Assembly: GCA_031271525.1 (NCBI GenBank)
Contig: JAISVO010000013.1
Coordinates: 1 to 8,262, forward strand
Source of the DNA: Oscillospiraceae bacterium
GTDB lineage: Bacteria > Bacillota > Clostridia > Oscillospirales > UBA929
Length of the DNA: 8,262 nt
Direction: 5' to 3'
In this document: piece by piece, positions 1 through 6,847 of the stretch
How the letters are laid out: each line of letters begins with the position of its first letter
Numbering within the stretch: the stretch's first letter is position 1
Notes under the pieces: model-generated
The model's database searches: none
Told to the model about the DNA's origin: nothing
The model's input: the letters and a program-made list of their open reading frames with translations, nothing else
Translations under genes and position numbers: made by a program

Positions 1-102
1 ATGTATTCTATATGATGAAAATTACACCCGCCGCCGCGCAATTTCGCGCCGAGGATGGCGTATTGCTCTGCGGCTATGTGCTAGGGAAATCTGTCAACGG
101 GT
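1..102. other. Left-edge stretch without a supported gene
   Basis: This is the sequence just past the TmrB-like stop codon. A GCGC/GCGC pairing around AAATT (about 35-48) is too short to call a terminator. A 58-codon plus-strand frame from 15 runs antisense into the TmrB-like gene and has no ribosome binding site. Nothing here is supported as a feature. Confidence 0.4.
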
Positions 103-696
103 CTAGCAAAAAACACTCCCGGAATATATCGACTCTGCTGACCCAATTTGACGCATGGAGGAACATTTATGTCCTAAGGAACTTTCCCTGATCCTTATCG
201 CCATTTCGTATGCGATTTCTGTCACGCTCTTTCCATCCGTGTCTATCTTTTCCTCTGTAATATCTGTATCAAACGCAGTCAAGCATTGCTCAATATGCTG
301 CCCTGCCCACCCTTTCTCGTCTTCCCCCCTGCTTGCAAGACGGCTGACAATTGTCTGCCTTGACGCAGACAAAATGAAATGCTTGACGTCAACCTTGTCC
401 GCAACGAGCTTACCGATAATTTCATCATAGTATTGTTTCACGTAGATAGTTTGTGGCGCGACAATAACCCCGTTGTAATGGCTGTCAATGTGCTTTAGTA
501 TTTTATAGTTCATCTCACGCCAAATCGGAATATGCTGAAAATTCCCTTTCCTTTTCATGGATGCAGGGAATATATCCCATAGAAAATACCCGGTTTGTTC
601 AGGGTCGTATACATAAGCCTTCGGTAACATGCGGCATACCTCATTGGCGGCGCTGGATTTCCCAGAACCAAACGCCCCGTTTATCCATAGTACCAT
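103..696 (-). CDS. TmrB-like P-loop ATPase / nucleotide-binding protein
   Basis: This 197-residue protein resembles the tunicamycin-resistance protein TmrB of Bacillus. The N-terminal INGAFGSGKS contains a Walker A loop (G7-x4-G-K-S14), followed by a YVYDPE motif at about 28-33 and an IPIWREMNY stretch at about 56-64, both typical of TmrB relatives. A basic LID-like helix (SRLASRGEDE) lies near 118-127. TmrB is a membrane-associated ATP-binding protein thought to bind tunicamycin; whether this one binds the same drug cannot be told from sequence. The start is supported by GAGGGG 8 bases upstream. It is the last gene of a three-gene minus-strand run, 67 bp after the VOC gene. The length is normal for the family. 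Family call is firm; substrate is unknown. Confidence 0.86.
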   Translation of the reverse strand: MVLWINGAFGSGKSSAANEVCRMLPKAYVYDPEQTGYFLWDIFPASMKRKGNFQHIPIWREMNYKILKHIDSHYNGVIVAPQTIYVKQYYDEIIGKLVADKVDVKHFILSASRQTIVSRLASRGEDEKGWAGQHIEQCLTAFDTDITEEKIDTDGKSVTEIAYEMAIRIRESSLGHKCSSMRQIGSAESIYSGSVFC

Positions 697-763
697 TCTT
701 TAATCCCCTCGCAATGCGTAATTTGGCACACCGTCTCCATGTCGCGTACAACATCAAGCACAT

Positions 764-1543
764 TTATTCTCTGGCGCACAGGCAGAACGGATGTCCGTCT
801 ATATCAAGCAAAGAAACAAAGCGGCCGCCACCGTACTGCACGGTGGCTTTTTTCGCGCCAAGGCGGATAGCTTCCTCCACGGCGTTGGATAAATCGTCTA
901 CCTGAAAGTTGAAGTGCATTTGCTTTTGCTGCTTGCCCGGTTCTTCCGGCCACACGGGTGAAATATAATCAAAGTCGGCCTCCATAAAGTGAACGACCAT
1001 CCTGTTTTCGGGAATTAGGGCTGTTGGGTGGAAACCTTGATCCCAATCTGTCAGCCGGGCATAAAACCCGCGGAGCGTTTCCGCTTTTCGGCAATCAATA
1101 TTGATTGAAATATCAGGGATAGCGCCATAATTCATCTTTTCATAATAAAGAGTAAATTCAGATTCATTTTGAAGCCGCTTACAAATGCAAAACGGATGTC
1201 CCTCTGTATCGAACATGGTGACACAGCTTTCACCGCCATATTGTGCAATCGCTTTTGTTGCCCCAAGCCGGATAGCGTCATCTACGGCAGCCTGTACATT
1301 ATCCACCGTAAAATCCAAGTGCATCTGTTTTTGCTGTTTGCCCGGTTCTTCCGGCCACACGGGAGGCGTATACGGAATATCCGTTTCCGCGAACAAGATC
1401 GTCAAGCCGTTATCGGTTTTAACCGCATGGCAACCATACGCGATTGTTGTCTCCCACCCCATCAGATCGGCGTAAAAATCGCGGGCGCGCTCGGCCTTGG
1501 CGCAGTCGATCATCAGGTCGCCGATGGTGAACTTGTTTATCAT
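764..1543 (-). CDS. Two-domain VOC family (glyoxalase/bleomycin-resistance fold) protein
   Basis: The 259-residue protein consists of two tandem VOC modules, at about 3-123 and 144-258. Both carry VWPEEPGKQQKQMH (residues 62-75 and 197-210), then an A-IRLGA helix, a QYGG turn and a GHPFC-C C-terminal strand, so the protein arose by internal duplication. It most resembles the Glyoxalase_6-type subgroup. The usual metal ligand positions are not clear: the first-strand His appears replaced by Asp and no Glu follows the GHPFC strand, so drug or metabolite binding may be likelier than glyoxalase catalysis (inference). The open frame extends 28 codons further upstream, but the start at 1543 is chosen because TAGGAGA lies 7 bases before it and it follows the upstream stop by one base, suggesting translational coupling. 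Confidence 0.9.
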   Translation of the reverse strand: MINKFTIGDLMIDCAKAERARDFYADLMGWETTIAYGCHAVKTDNGLTILFAETDIPYTPPVWPEEPGKQQKQMHLDFTVDNVQAAVDDAIRLGATKAIAQYGGESCVTMFDTEGHPFCICKRLQNESEFTLYYEKMNYGAIPDISINIDCRKAETLRGFYARLTDWDQGFHPTALIPENRMVVHFMEADFDYISPVWPEEPGKQQKQMHFNFQVDDLSNAVEEAIRLGAKKATVQYGGGRFVSLLDIDGHPFCLCARE

Positions 1544-1544
1544 G

Positions 1545-2681
1545 TCAACGTCTCCTAACAAAATCCGATAAAATTGAATTGAAAACGATCTCGCGGTTAT
1601 AGGTCGTGTCGCTGTACGGCAGCCCATACGTAACGCATTGCTGCTTCAACAGACGACTCTGCTCAACAATGTAGCCACACCCTTCGCGCAGCTCGGCTTC
1701 GGACTTATAAAAGGTATAGTGCAGCTCGGTATCGTTCGCCTTTAGGACGTCATACCGTTCACCCGGCGTACAGTCGGAAGACCCGAGCCAATGCGCCGTA
1801 CAGTTCAAGGATGCCAAATGGGTCGCGTAATCCTCCGGAAGCAGCTGGTATACATCAAACGCCGCGCGTTCGCCCTCGTATCCGCTGTACTCGCTTTCGA
1901 TCATCGCACGGATAAACGGCGCGATTTTCTTGCTGATTACACGCATTGTATTCAAAGAGGACAGGTCTTGATAGGTGTTAATGCCCAAATCAGGGTAGTG
2001 TTGTTCAAACCCCGCAATAATGGCGTCCATGCTGATGTGTGTATACCCGTAACGCATCAGCATTCGGCACAATGTCGTTTTGCCGGCGCGGGGGACGCCG
2101 GAAAGGATGATGTTGTTTTTGCGCGGCTTGGCAAAAGGGTCATCTTTGCTCTCTTGATACTCGCTGGCAAGAATAGAGTAGCAGTGGACGTCGCATCCTG
2201 TCTGAGAAGCTTGTCTCAGTGTTCCCTCAAAAGACATACCGATACTGAGCATAACTCCGCCGGAACGAGGGTTTATTGAATTGTGCTTTGCGGCAATTCT
2301 GTTCACCTTCACGTCCTCAAAGAAAAACGCAACGATCCTGCGCGCAGCTTCGGTCACAATGCCCTTATGCCAGAATGATTCTCCTATCGCATAGCCTATT
2401 TCAAGCATGTTCCGCAAATCATCTATATCGTGGGCATTTATGTAACCGATAGGCTCGCCCGCTTCCTTCAACACGATCGCCCAGTTATATGAATTGGGTT
2501 TTTCATAAGAGGCAATCCAATTTTCGATTGTGATGAATGTACTGCCGTTCCATTCGAGGTACTTTGCAATATCGGAATTTTTGACAGCCCAGTTTCGGAA
2601 CATCGCGTCTGTGTCGTCGGCTTTGAATCGCCGCAGAACAAGCCGCTCGGTTTCAAGTGTGACTGTGCCTTTGTGATTCAT
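1545..2681 (-). CDS. Fusion of RimJ/RimL-type GNAT acetyltransferase and P-loop kinase-like domain
   Basis: The 378-residue protein holds two complete domains. Residues 1-176 are a RimJ/RimL-like GNAT fold: ETERLVLRRF at the N-terminus, an acetyl-CoA-binding segment EIGYAIGESFWHKGIVTEAA (about 94-113), and the family-typical GMSFEGTLR near 148-156. A short charged linker (about 177-190) leads to a P-loop domain with IILSGVPRAGKTT, in which the Walker A loop is G195-x4-G-K-T202. This half resembles small nucleoside- or antibiotic-kinase-like ATPases. The two activities would be acetylation and phosphorylation or nucleotide binding; no substrate can be assigned. The start at 2681 is preferred to the upstream Met codons at 2741 and 2723 because GAGGGGGAGA lies about 6 bases before it. 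It is the first gene of the minus-strand run. Either half is common alone; I do not recall the fusion as a standard architecture. Confidence 0.88.
   Translation of the reverse strand: MNHKGTVTLETERLVLRRFKADDTDAMFRNWAVKNSDIAKYLEWNGSTFITIENWIASYEKPNSYNWAIVLKEAGEPIGYINAHDIDDLRNMLEIGYAIGESFWHKGIVTEAARRIVAFFFEDVKVNRIAAKHNSINPRSGGVMLSIGMSFEGTLRQASQTGCDVHCYSILASEYQESKDDPFAKPRKNNIILSGVPRAGKTTLCRMLMRYGYTHISMDAIIAGFEQHYPDLGINTYQDLSSLNTMRVISKKIAPFIRAMIESEYSGYEGERAAFDVYQLLPEDYATHLASLNCTAHWLGSSDCTPGERYDVLKANDTELHYTFYKSEAELREGCGYIVEQSRLLKQQCVTYGLPYSDTTYNREIVFNSILSDFVRRR
1551..1557 (-). promoter_or_regulatory. Ribosome binding site of the VOC gene, inside the upstream gene
   Basis: TAGGAGA lies 7 bases before the ATG at 1543 and within the last codons of the GNAT-kinase fusion. 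It decides the VOC start in favour of MINKF and against the upstream in-frame Met at 1627, and it couples translation of the two genes. Confidence 0.75.
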
Positions 2682-2687
2682 GATCCG

Positions 2688-2697
2688 TCTCCCCCTC
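2688..2697 (-). promoter_or_regulatory. Ribosome binding site of the GNAT-kinase fusion
   Basis: The purine-rich GAGGGGGAGA sits 6 bases before the ATG at 2681 and supports the MNHKGT start. A small perfect stem (CCGAA/TTCGG, 2699-2712) lies just upstream of it. Confidence 0.6.
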
Positions 2698-2760
2698 TCC
2701 GAAAAACTTCGGATTTTTAACATAATTGTGTCATTCAGCAAAAAGGCGGCTTCGCATACC

Positions 2761-2769
2761 AGTATAGCA
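2761..2769 (-). promoter_or_regulatory. Probable extended -10 promoter for the minus-strand three-gene run
   Basis: Read on the minus strand, this is TGCTATACT, an extended -10 element with 5 of 6 matches to TATAAT. No good -35 hexamer lies 16-18 bases upstream, as is common for extended -10 promoters. It would give a leader of about 70 bases before the GNAT-kinase start and is divergent from the strong promoter at 2846-2874. Confidence 0.5.
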
Positions 2770-2845
2770 CAGCCTTCCCAAAAAATCCATCGAGGATTTC
2801 ACCCACCCGCTTTTACATACGGAAGAAAAAACTTTCCGACAGCTC

Positions 2846-2874
2846 TTGACAATCACGCGACAATGTGATAGAAT
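2846..2874 (+). promoter_or_regulatory. Strong sigma-A promoter for the DUF1836-NfeD-flotillin-pdp run
   Basis: A perfect -35 TTGACA (2846-2851) is followed by a 17-base spacer and the -10 TAGAAT (2869-2874). A TG one base upstream makes it an extended -10 as well. Transcription would start near 2881, giving a leader of about 36 bases before the first ATG. With every core element near consensus, basal expression is expected to be high unless a repressor acts here; the DUF1836 protein encoded directly downstream is one candidate (inference). Confidence 0.82.
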
Positions 2875-2916
2875 CATCTTAGAGTACATAAACATTTCAA
2901 GGGAGGTGGTTCACCG

Positions 2917-3423
2917 ATGTCGTATACACTGCCCGGCACGACGATAGAGTGCGCCCCTTCGGGGGCGGAAACCCTGCTCGGGTCGATCTTCCTCACCGGC
3001 GGATTGGTGTTGAGCCAAGTGTGCCAGCTCACGGGGCTTGACCAATACATGGTGCAGAATTGGGTACGGCGCGGGTTCTGCCCGCCCCCCGTCGCGAAAA
3101 AATACACCCAGAACCAATTCTGCCGGATCGCGCTGATCAACCTGCTCAAAGACTCCCTGCGGATCGACCGGGTCGCGACCCTGATCGACGCGGCAAGCGA
3201 ATCGATCGGCGAGTGCGAGCTGTACCTCGCCTTCCTCCGGTTCACTGAAGCCGCAGAAGCCGCCCCGTCCCAGCAGGACGACGCCCTCTACCGGCTCGCA
3301 GGAGACGCCGCCCGGAAGGGCTGCGGCAAGACGGTCCCCGCGCTTGTCGTATTCTATCTCGCCGCCCAGTCGGCGAAGCTTCGGTTCCGCGCCGGCCTGC
3401 GGCTCGCGGATGTTTTGTCGTAA
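2917..3423 (+). CDS. DUF1836 family helix-turn-helix protein
   Basis: This 168-residue protein carries the hallmark DUF1836 sequence: GGLVLSQVCQLTGLDQYMVQNWVRRGF (about 28-54), a MerR-like helix-turn-helix, followed by the wing-like KKYTQNQFCRIALINLLKD (61-79). The C-terminal part (about 100-168) is helical and Ala-rich. DUF1836 proteins are presumed DNA-binding regulators of Firmicutes, mostly uncharacterised. The start is supported by an excellent GGGAGGTGG at 2901-2909. It is the first gene of a plus-strand run, 26 bp before the NfeD-like gene, with its own near-consensus promoter 43 bp upstream. It may regulate that promoter or the divergent resistance-type genes; nothing in the sequence decides which. 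GC content rises sharply here compared with the genes to the left. Confidence 0.88.
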   Translation: MSYTLPGTTIECAPSGAETLLGSIFLTGGLVLSQVCQLTGLDQYMVQNWVRRGFCPPPVAKKYTQNQFCRIALINLLKDSLRIDRVATLIDAASESIGECELYLAFLRFTEAAEAAPSQQDDALYRLAGDAARKGCGKTVPALVVFYLAAQSAKLRFRAGLRLADVLS

Positions 3424-3449
3424 AGCATGATTAAGGAGGGTTTTGTGAT

Positions 3450-4127
3450 ATGATAGCTTGGTGGGAATCCCTGACGATTCTGGAGCAGGTGCTGGCTCTT
3501 CTTGCGATTCCGGCGACAGTGATCCTGCTCATACAGACGATCCTCCTGCTGATCGGGCTTGGCTCGGACGGTGGGGACGGCTCATTCAGCAGTTCCGGTG
3601 AGATCTCGGATGGGATCGACGCCGATTTGGACATAGGCGCCGACGCTTCCTTTGATGTCTCGGCGCACGATATGGACGCCGCCGACATGGCGCTCGCCGA
3701 GATGAGCGGAGACCCGGGTCTCGCAGTCTTCACGGTGCGCGGGTTTATCGCATTCTTTACCGTCTTTGGCTGGTTGGGTCTCGCGATGCTTCGCAGCGGC
3801 TTTCATCCCGTCCTGTCACTGACGGTGGCGTTCCTCGCGGGCGGAGCGTCGATGCTCCTCACCGCATATGCCTTCGTCCTCGCAATGAGACTCCAGCAAC
3901 GCGGCAACACCGATATTCGCAACGCCTTGGGCCGCAGCGGCAGCGTGTACATACGGATTCCGGCGGATCGGAGCGCCCCCGGGAAAATCACGATGGTACT
4001 GCAAGGGAAATTCAGCGAGGTGGATGCCGTCACAGAGGAAAAAAGCGACCTGCTGCCGGGCGAAGAGGTGACCGTCGTCGGCGTTAGCAATCAGGACACC
4101 CTGTTGGTCACCCGAAAGATGTTTTAG
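3450..4127 (+). CDS. NfeD-like membrane protein (YuaF type), flotillin partner
   Basis: The 225-residue protein has a transmembrane helix at about 11-37, a soluble acidic loop at about 39-90 (over a dozen Asp/Glu, mixed with Gly, Ser and Ala), two further helices at about 92-114 and 119-146, and a small beta-rich domain at about 158-223 fitting an NfeD OB-fold (GRSGSVYIRI, then LLPGEEVTVVGV). NfeD proteins are encoded next to flotillin or stomatin genes and act with them at the membrane; B. subtilis YuaF sits before YuaG/FloT in the same way. AAGGAGGG at 3433-3440 fixes the start. The gap to the flotillin gene is 30 bp. The assignment rests on topology, the OB-like C-terminus and the neighbour; overall sequence identity to named members looks modest. 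Confidence 0.83.
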   Translation: MIAWWESLTILEQVLALLAIPATVILLIQTILLLIGLGSDGGDGSFSSSGEISDGIDADLDIGADASFDVSAHDMDAADMALAEMSGDPGLAVFTVRGFIAFFTVFGWLGLAMLRSGFHPVLSLTVAFLAGGASMLLTAYAFVLAMRLQQRGNTDIRNALGRSGSVYIRIPADRSAPGKITMVLQGKFSEVDAVTEEKSDLLPGEEVTVVGVSNQDTLLVTRKMF

Positions 4128-4157
4128 AAGAAAATAAAATAAAAGGAGGAACCTCTC

Positions 4158-5537
4158 ATGCCGGTGGAATTCCTGATTCTCATTGTCGTCGCGGTAGTTC
4201 TGGTTTTCTCGATCATGGTACTCATCCTGTCCCGCTTCCGCAAATGCCCTTCGGATAAAATCATGGTGATCTATGGTAAGGTTGGGAGCAACAAAGATGG
4301 TACGGCGCGTTCCGCCATCTGCATCCACGGCGGCGCGTCCTTCGTCTGGCCGGTGATTCAAGCGTTTCAGTACCTCGACCTGACGCCGATGTCGATCTCG
4401 GTCGACCTGAAAAACACCCTCTCCCGCCAGAATATCCGGATCGACGTACCCAGTCGGTTTACGGTGGGTATCTCCACCGAACAAAGCGTGATGGTCAACG
4501 CCGCCGAACGTCTGTTGGGCCTGACCCTCTCGGAGATCCAAGAGCTTGCCAAGGACATCATCCTCGGGCAGCTCCGCCTGATCATCGCAACGATGGACAT
4601 CGAGGAGATCAACACGGACCGCGACAAGTTCCTTGAGCAAGTCTCGCGGAACGTCGAAACTGAGCTGAAGAAGATCGGGCTTCGCCTGATCAACGTCAAC
4701 GTCACCGACATCACCGACGAGTCGGGCTACATTCTTGCTTTGGGCAAGGAAGCGGCGGCGAAGGCAATCAACGACGCGAAAAAGTCGGTCGCCGAGAAGG
4801 ACCGCGACGGTTCGATCGGCGAGGCGAACGCCCGGCGCGACCAGCGTATCCAAGTGGCTGCGGCCGAGTCCAGCGCCATTGACGGTGAAAACCAAGCGCA
4901 GGTGGCAATTGCCCAGTCCAACGCTCTCCGGCGCGAGAAGGAGGCGGAAGCCGAGAAGATCGCGTCGGCCGCCGAGAAGATTCAAGCGGCGAAAGCTTTG
5001 GAGGAGTCCTACACAGCCGAGAAGGAAGCGGAAATCACCCGCGCCGAGCGTGACCGCGCGACATTGGAGGCAAACATCATCGTCAAGGCGGAGATAGACA
5101 AGCGCGAGGTCGAGCTGAAAGCGGAAGCCGAAGCCGAACAGGCGCGGCGTATCGCCCGGGGTGAAGCTGACGCCATCTATTTACGGATGGAAGCGGAAGC
5201 CCGAGGTTTGCAGGAGATGCTGACCCGTCAGGCTTCAGGCCTCGCCCAAGTGGTGAGCGCCGCCGGCGGCGACGCGGGCGACGCCCTGCGCCTGATGCTC
5301 GCTGACAAGATGGAGGAGTTGCTCCGGATACAAGTGGACGCCATTTCGGGCATTAAGATCGACAAGGTCACCGTCTGGGACGGCGCGGGCAGCGGGAATT
5401 CCTCCACCGCCGGGTTCCTCTCCGGGCTGATGAAATCCCTCCCGCCGATCAACGACCTGCTGGAGATGACCGGGATGAAGCTCCCCGAATTTTTGGGCGG
5501 CCCGGCGGAGGTACAGGCGCCGGAGGAGAACGCGTAG
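4158..5537 (+). CDS. floT: Flotillin-like membrane microdomain scaffold (FloT/YuaG type)
   Basis: This 459-residue protein has an N-terminal membrane-anchoring segment (about 4-26), an SPFH/PHB domain (about 28-195, with DKIMVIYGKVG near the start and LRLINVNVTDITD at about 175-187), a long EA-rich flotillin coiled coil (about 200-345), and a C-terminal region with GIKIDKVTVWDG (398-409) typical of flotillins. Flotillins oligomerise under the membrane, organise functional microdomains and affect fluidity, signalling and protease activity. The C-terminal tail is rich in Pro and Gly and ends acidic. AAGGAGGA at 4143-4150 supports the start. The NfeD-like gene upstream is its usual partner. The length is close to bacterial flotillins of this class (FloT is about 500). 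The GC-rich EA repeats create long spurious antisense open frames here. Confidence 0.95.
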   Translation: MPVEFLILIVVAVVLVFSIMVLILSRFRKCPSDKIMVIYGKVGSNKDGTARSAICIHGGASFVWPVIQAFQYLDLTPMSISVDLKNTLSRQNIRIDVPSRFTVGISTEQSVMVNAAERLLGLTLSEIQELAKDIILGQLRLIIATMDIEEINTDRDKFLEQVSRNVETELKKIGLRLINVNVTDITDESGYILALGKEAAAKAINDAKKSVAEKDRDGSIGEANARRDQRIQVAAAESSAIDGENQAQVAIAQSNALRREKEAEAEKIASAAEKIQAAKALEESYTAEKEAEITRAERDRATLEANIIVKAEIDKREVELKAEAEAEQARRIARGEADAIYLRMEAEARGLQEMLTRQASGLAQVVSAAGGDAGDALRLMLADKMEELLRIQVDAISGIKIDKVTVWDGAGSGNSSTAGFLSGLMKSLPPINDLLEMTGMKLPEFLGGPAEVQAPEENA

Positions 5538-5539
5538 CT

Positions 5540-6847
5540 ATGCGGATGACCGACATCATTGAGAAGAAAAAAAAGGGGCTTGCACTGACATGGGAGGAAA
5601 TCGGGTTCTTCGTCGGCGGTTTTACCGCGGGGGAGATACCGGACTGCCAAGCGGCGGCGCTCCTGATGGCTATTTGCCTTCGGGGGATGGACGGACGGGA
5701 GACTGCGGACCTGACAACCGCGATGGCCGCTTCGGGCGACACGATTGACCTGTCCGGCATTCCGGGGGTGAAGGTCGATAAGCACAGCACCGGCGGCGTG
5801 GGCGACAAAACAAGCTTGGTTGTCTGCCCCATTGTCGCGTCCTGCGGGATGCCGGTGGCGAAGATGAGCGGGCGGGGGCTGGGTCACACCGGCGGAACCG
5901 CCGACAAATTGGAATCCATTCCCGGGCTGAAGACAACCTTCAGCCCGGAGGATTTTTTAGAAATTGTCCGCATGGCGGGGTACGCAAACATCACCCAGTC
6001 CAGCAACATCGCGCCGGCGGACAAGAAGCTGTACGCCCTGCGGGATGTCACCGCGACGGTGGACTCGATCCCGCTGATCGCGGCGTCGGTGATGAGCAAA
6101 AAGCTGGCTACCGGCGCGGACACGATCCTTTTGGATGTCAAAGCGGGCAGCGGCGCGTTTATGAAGACCGAAGAGGACGCGATCGCCCTCGCGAGGACGA
6201 TGGTTGACATCGGGGATCGCGCCGGACGGCGGGTCGCGGCGCTGGTTACCAATATGGACAGCCCTTTGGGGGGTGCCGTCGGTAACGCTCTGGAGGTGAT
6301 TGAAGCCGTCGAAACCCTTCGGGGGCGGGGGCCGGACGACTTGACCGAAATTTGCTTGGAGCTCGCGGCCTATATGTTGCTGCTCGGCGGCGCGGGTTCG
6401 GATATAGAGACCTGCCGGGGCTTAGCGTCCGACGCGCTGACAAGCGGCCGAGCGTTTGAAAAGCTCTGCTGTACGGTGCAGGCCCAAGGAGGCGATGCCT
6501 CGGCGCTGGCTGATACGGCAAAGCTACCCGCAGCGCCGCTGACCGTTCCCTTTTACGCGCAAACCGGAGGGTTCCTCACCCGGATCGATGCCGAGGCGTG
6601 CGGGCGGGCCGCTTTGCTGCTCGGCGCGGGGCGGGAATGCGCGGGAGACAGGATCGACCACGCCGCCGGACTCGTGCTGCACGTAAAACCCGGCGGTTTC
6701 GTTACCGCCGGGTCTGTGTTGGTTACTCTGCACACCTCGGATAAAACACGGCTTCCGGCGGCGCAAGAAGCCCTGCAAAGCGCTTTTTCCTTCGGTGAAA
6801 CCCCGCCTGTCAGGCGGGAAATCATTCTGTCGGTGATCGGTGTGTAG
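5540..6847 (+). CDS. pdp: Pyrimidine-nucleoside phosphorylase
   Basis: The enzyme splits uridine, thymidine or deoxyuridine with phosphate to a free base and (deoxy)ribose-1-phosphate in nucleoside salvage. The 435 residues match the family length (about 433). Visible motifs are the start MRMTDIIEKKKKG, phosphate-binding KHSTGG (81-86, H82 matching E. coli DeoA H85), the family signature SGRGLGHTGGT-DK-E (110-125), and substrate residues R168, S183 and K187 in YALRDVT and AASVMSKK, matching E. coli R171/S186/K190. Asp-rich DVKAGSGAFMKT lies at 199-210, with a C-terminal alpha/beta domain at about 340-430. It starts 2 bp after the flotillin stop; its GGAGGAG (5522-5528) lies within that gene, so translation is probably coupled. 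The usual deoC/cdd/transporter partners are absent. The stop codon lies inside the stem-loop at 6844-6879. Confidence 0.97.
   Translation: MRMTDIIEKKKKGLALTWEEIGFFVGGFTAGEIPDCQAAALLMAICLRGMDGRETADLTTAMAASGDTIDLSGIPGVKVDKHSTGGVGDKTSLVVCPIVASCGMPVAKMSGRGLGHTGGTADKLESIPGLKTTFSPEDFLEIVRMAGYANITQSSNIAPADKKLYALRDVTATVDSIPLIAASVMSKKLATGADTILLDVKAGSGAFMKTEEDAIALARTMVDIGDRAGRRVAALVTNMDSPLGGAVGNALEVIEAVETLRGRGPDDLTEICLELAAYMLLLGGAGSDIETCRGLASDALTSGRAFEKLCCTVQAQGGDASALADTAKLPAAPLTVPFYAQTGGFLTRIDAEACGRAALLLGAGRECAGDRIDHAAGLVLHVKPGGFVTAGSVLVTLHTSDKTRLPAAQEALQSAFSFGETPPVRREIILSVIGV

Noticed and set aside
15..191. A 58-codon plus-strand frame at the left edge, starting MKITPAAAQF
   Set aside because: It has no visible ribosome binding site, no recognised family, and its second half is antisense to the TmrB-like gene.
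1791..2279. A 162-codon plus-strand frame inside the GNAT-kinase gene
   Set aside because: It is antisense to a gene with clear Walker A and acetyltransferase motifs, and it has no ribosome binding site.
3816..4985. A 389-codon minus-strand open frame opposite the NfeD-like and flotillin genes
   Set aside because: It lies antisense to two strongly supported genes in GC-rich sequence, is dominated by Arg, Asp, Val and Leu, and shows no domain. Long antisense frames are expected opposite EA-rich coiled coils.
5228..5887. A 219-codon minus-strand frame across the flotillin-pdp junction
   Set aside because: It is antisense to two clear genes, rich in Pro, Arg and Ser, and has no recognisable motif.
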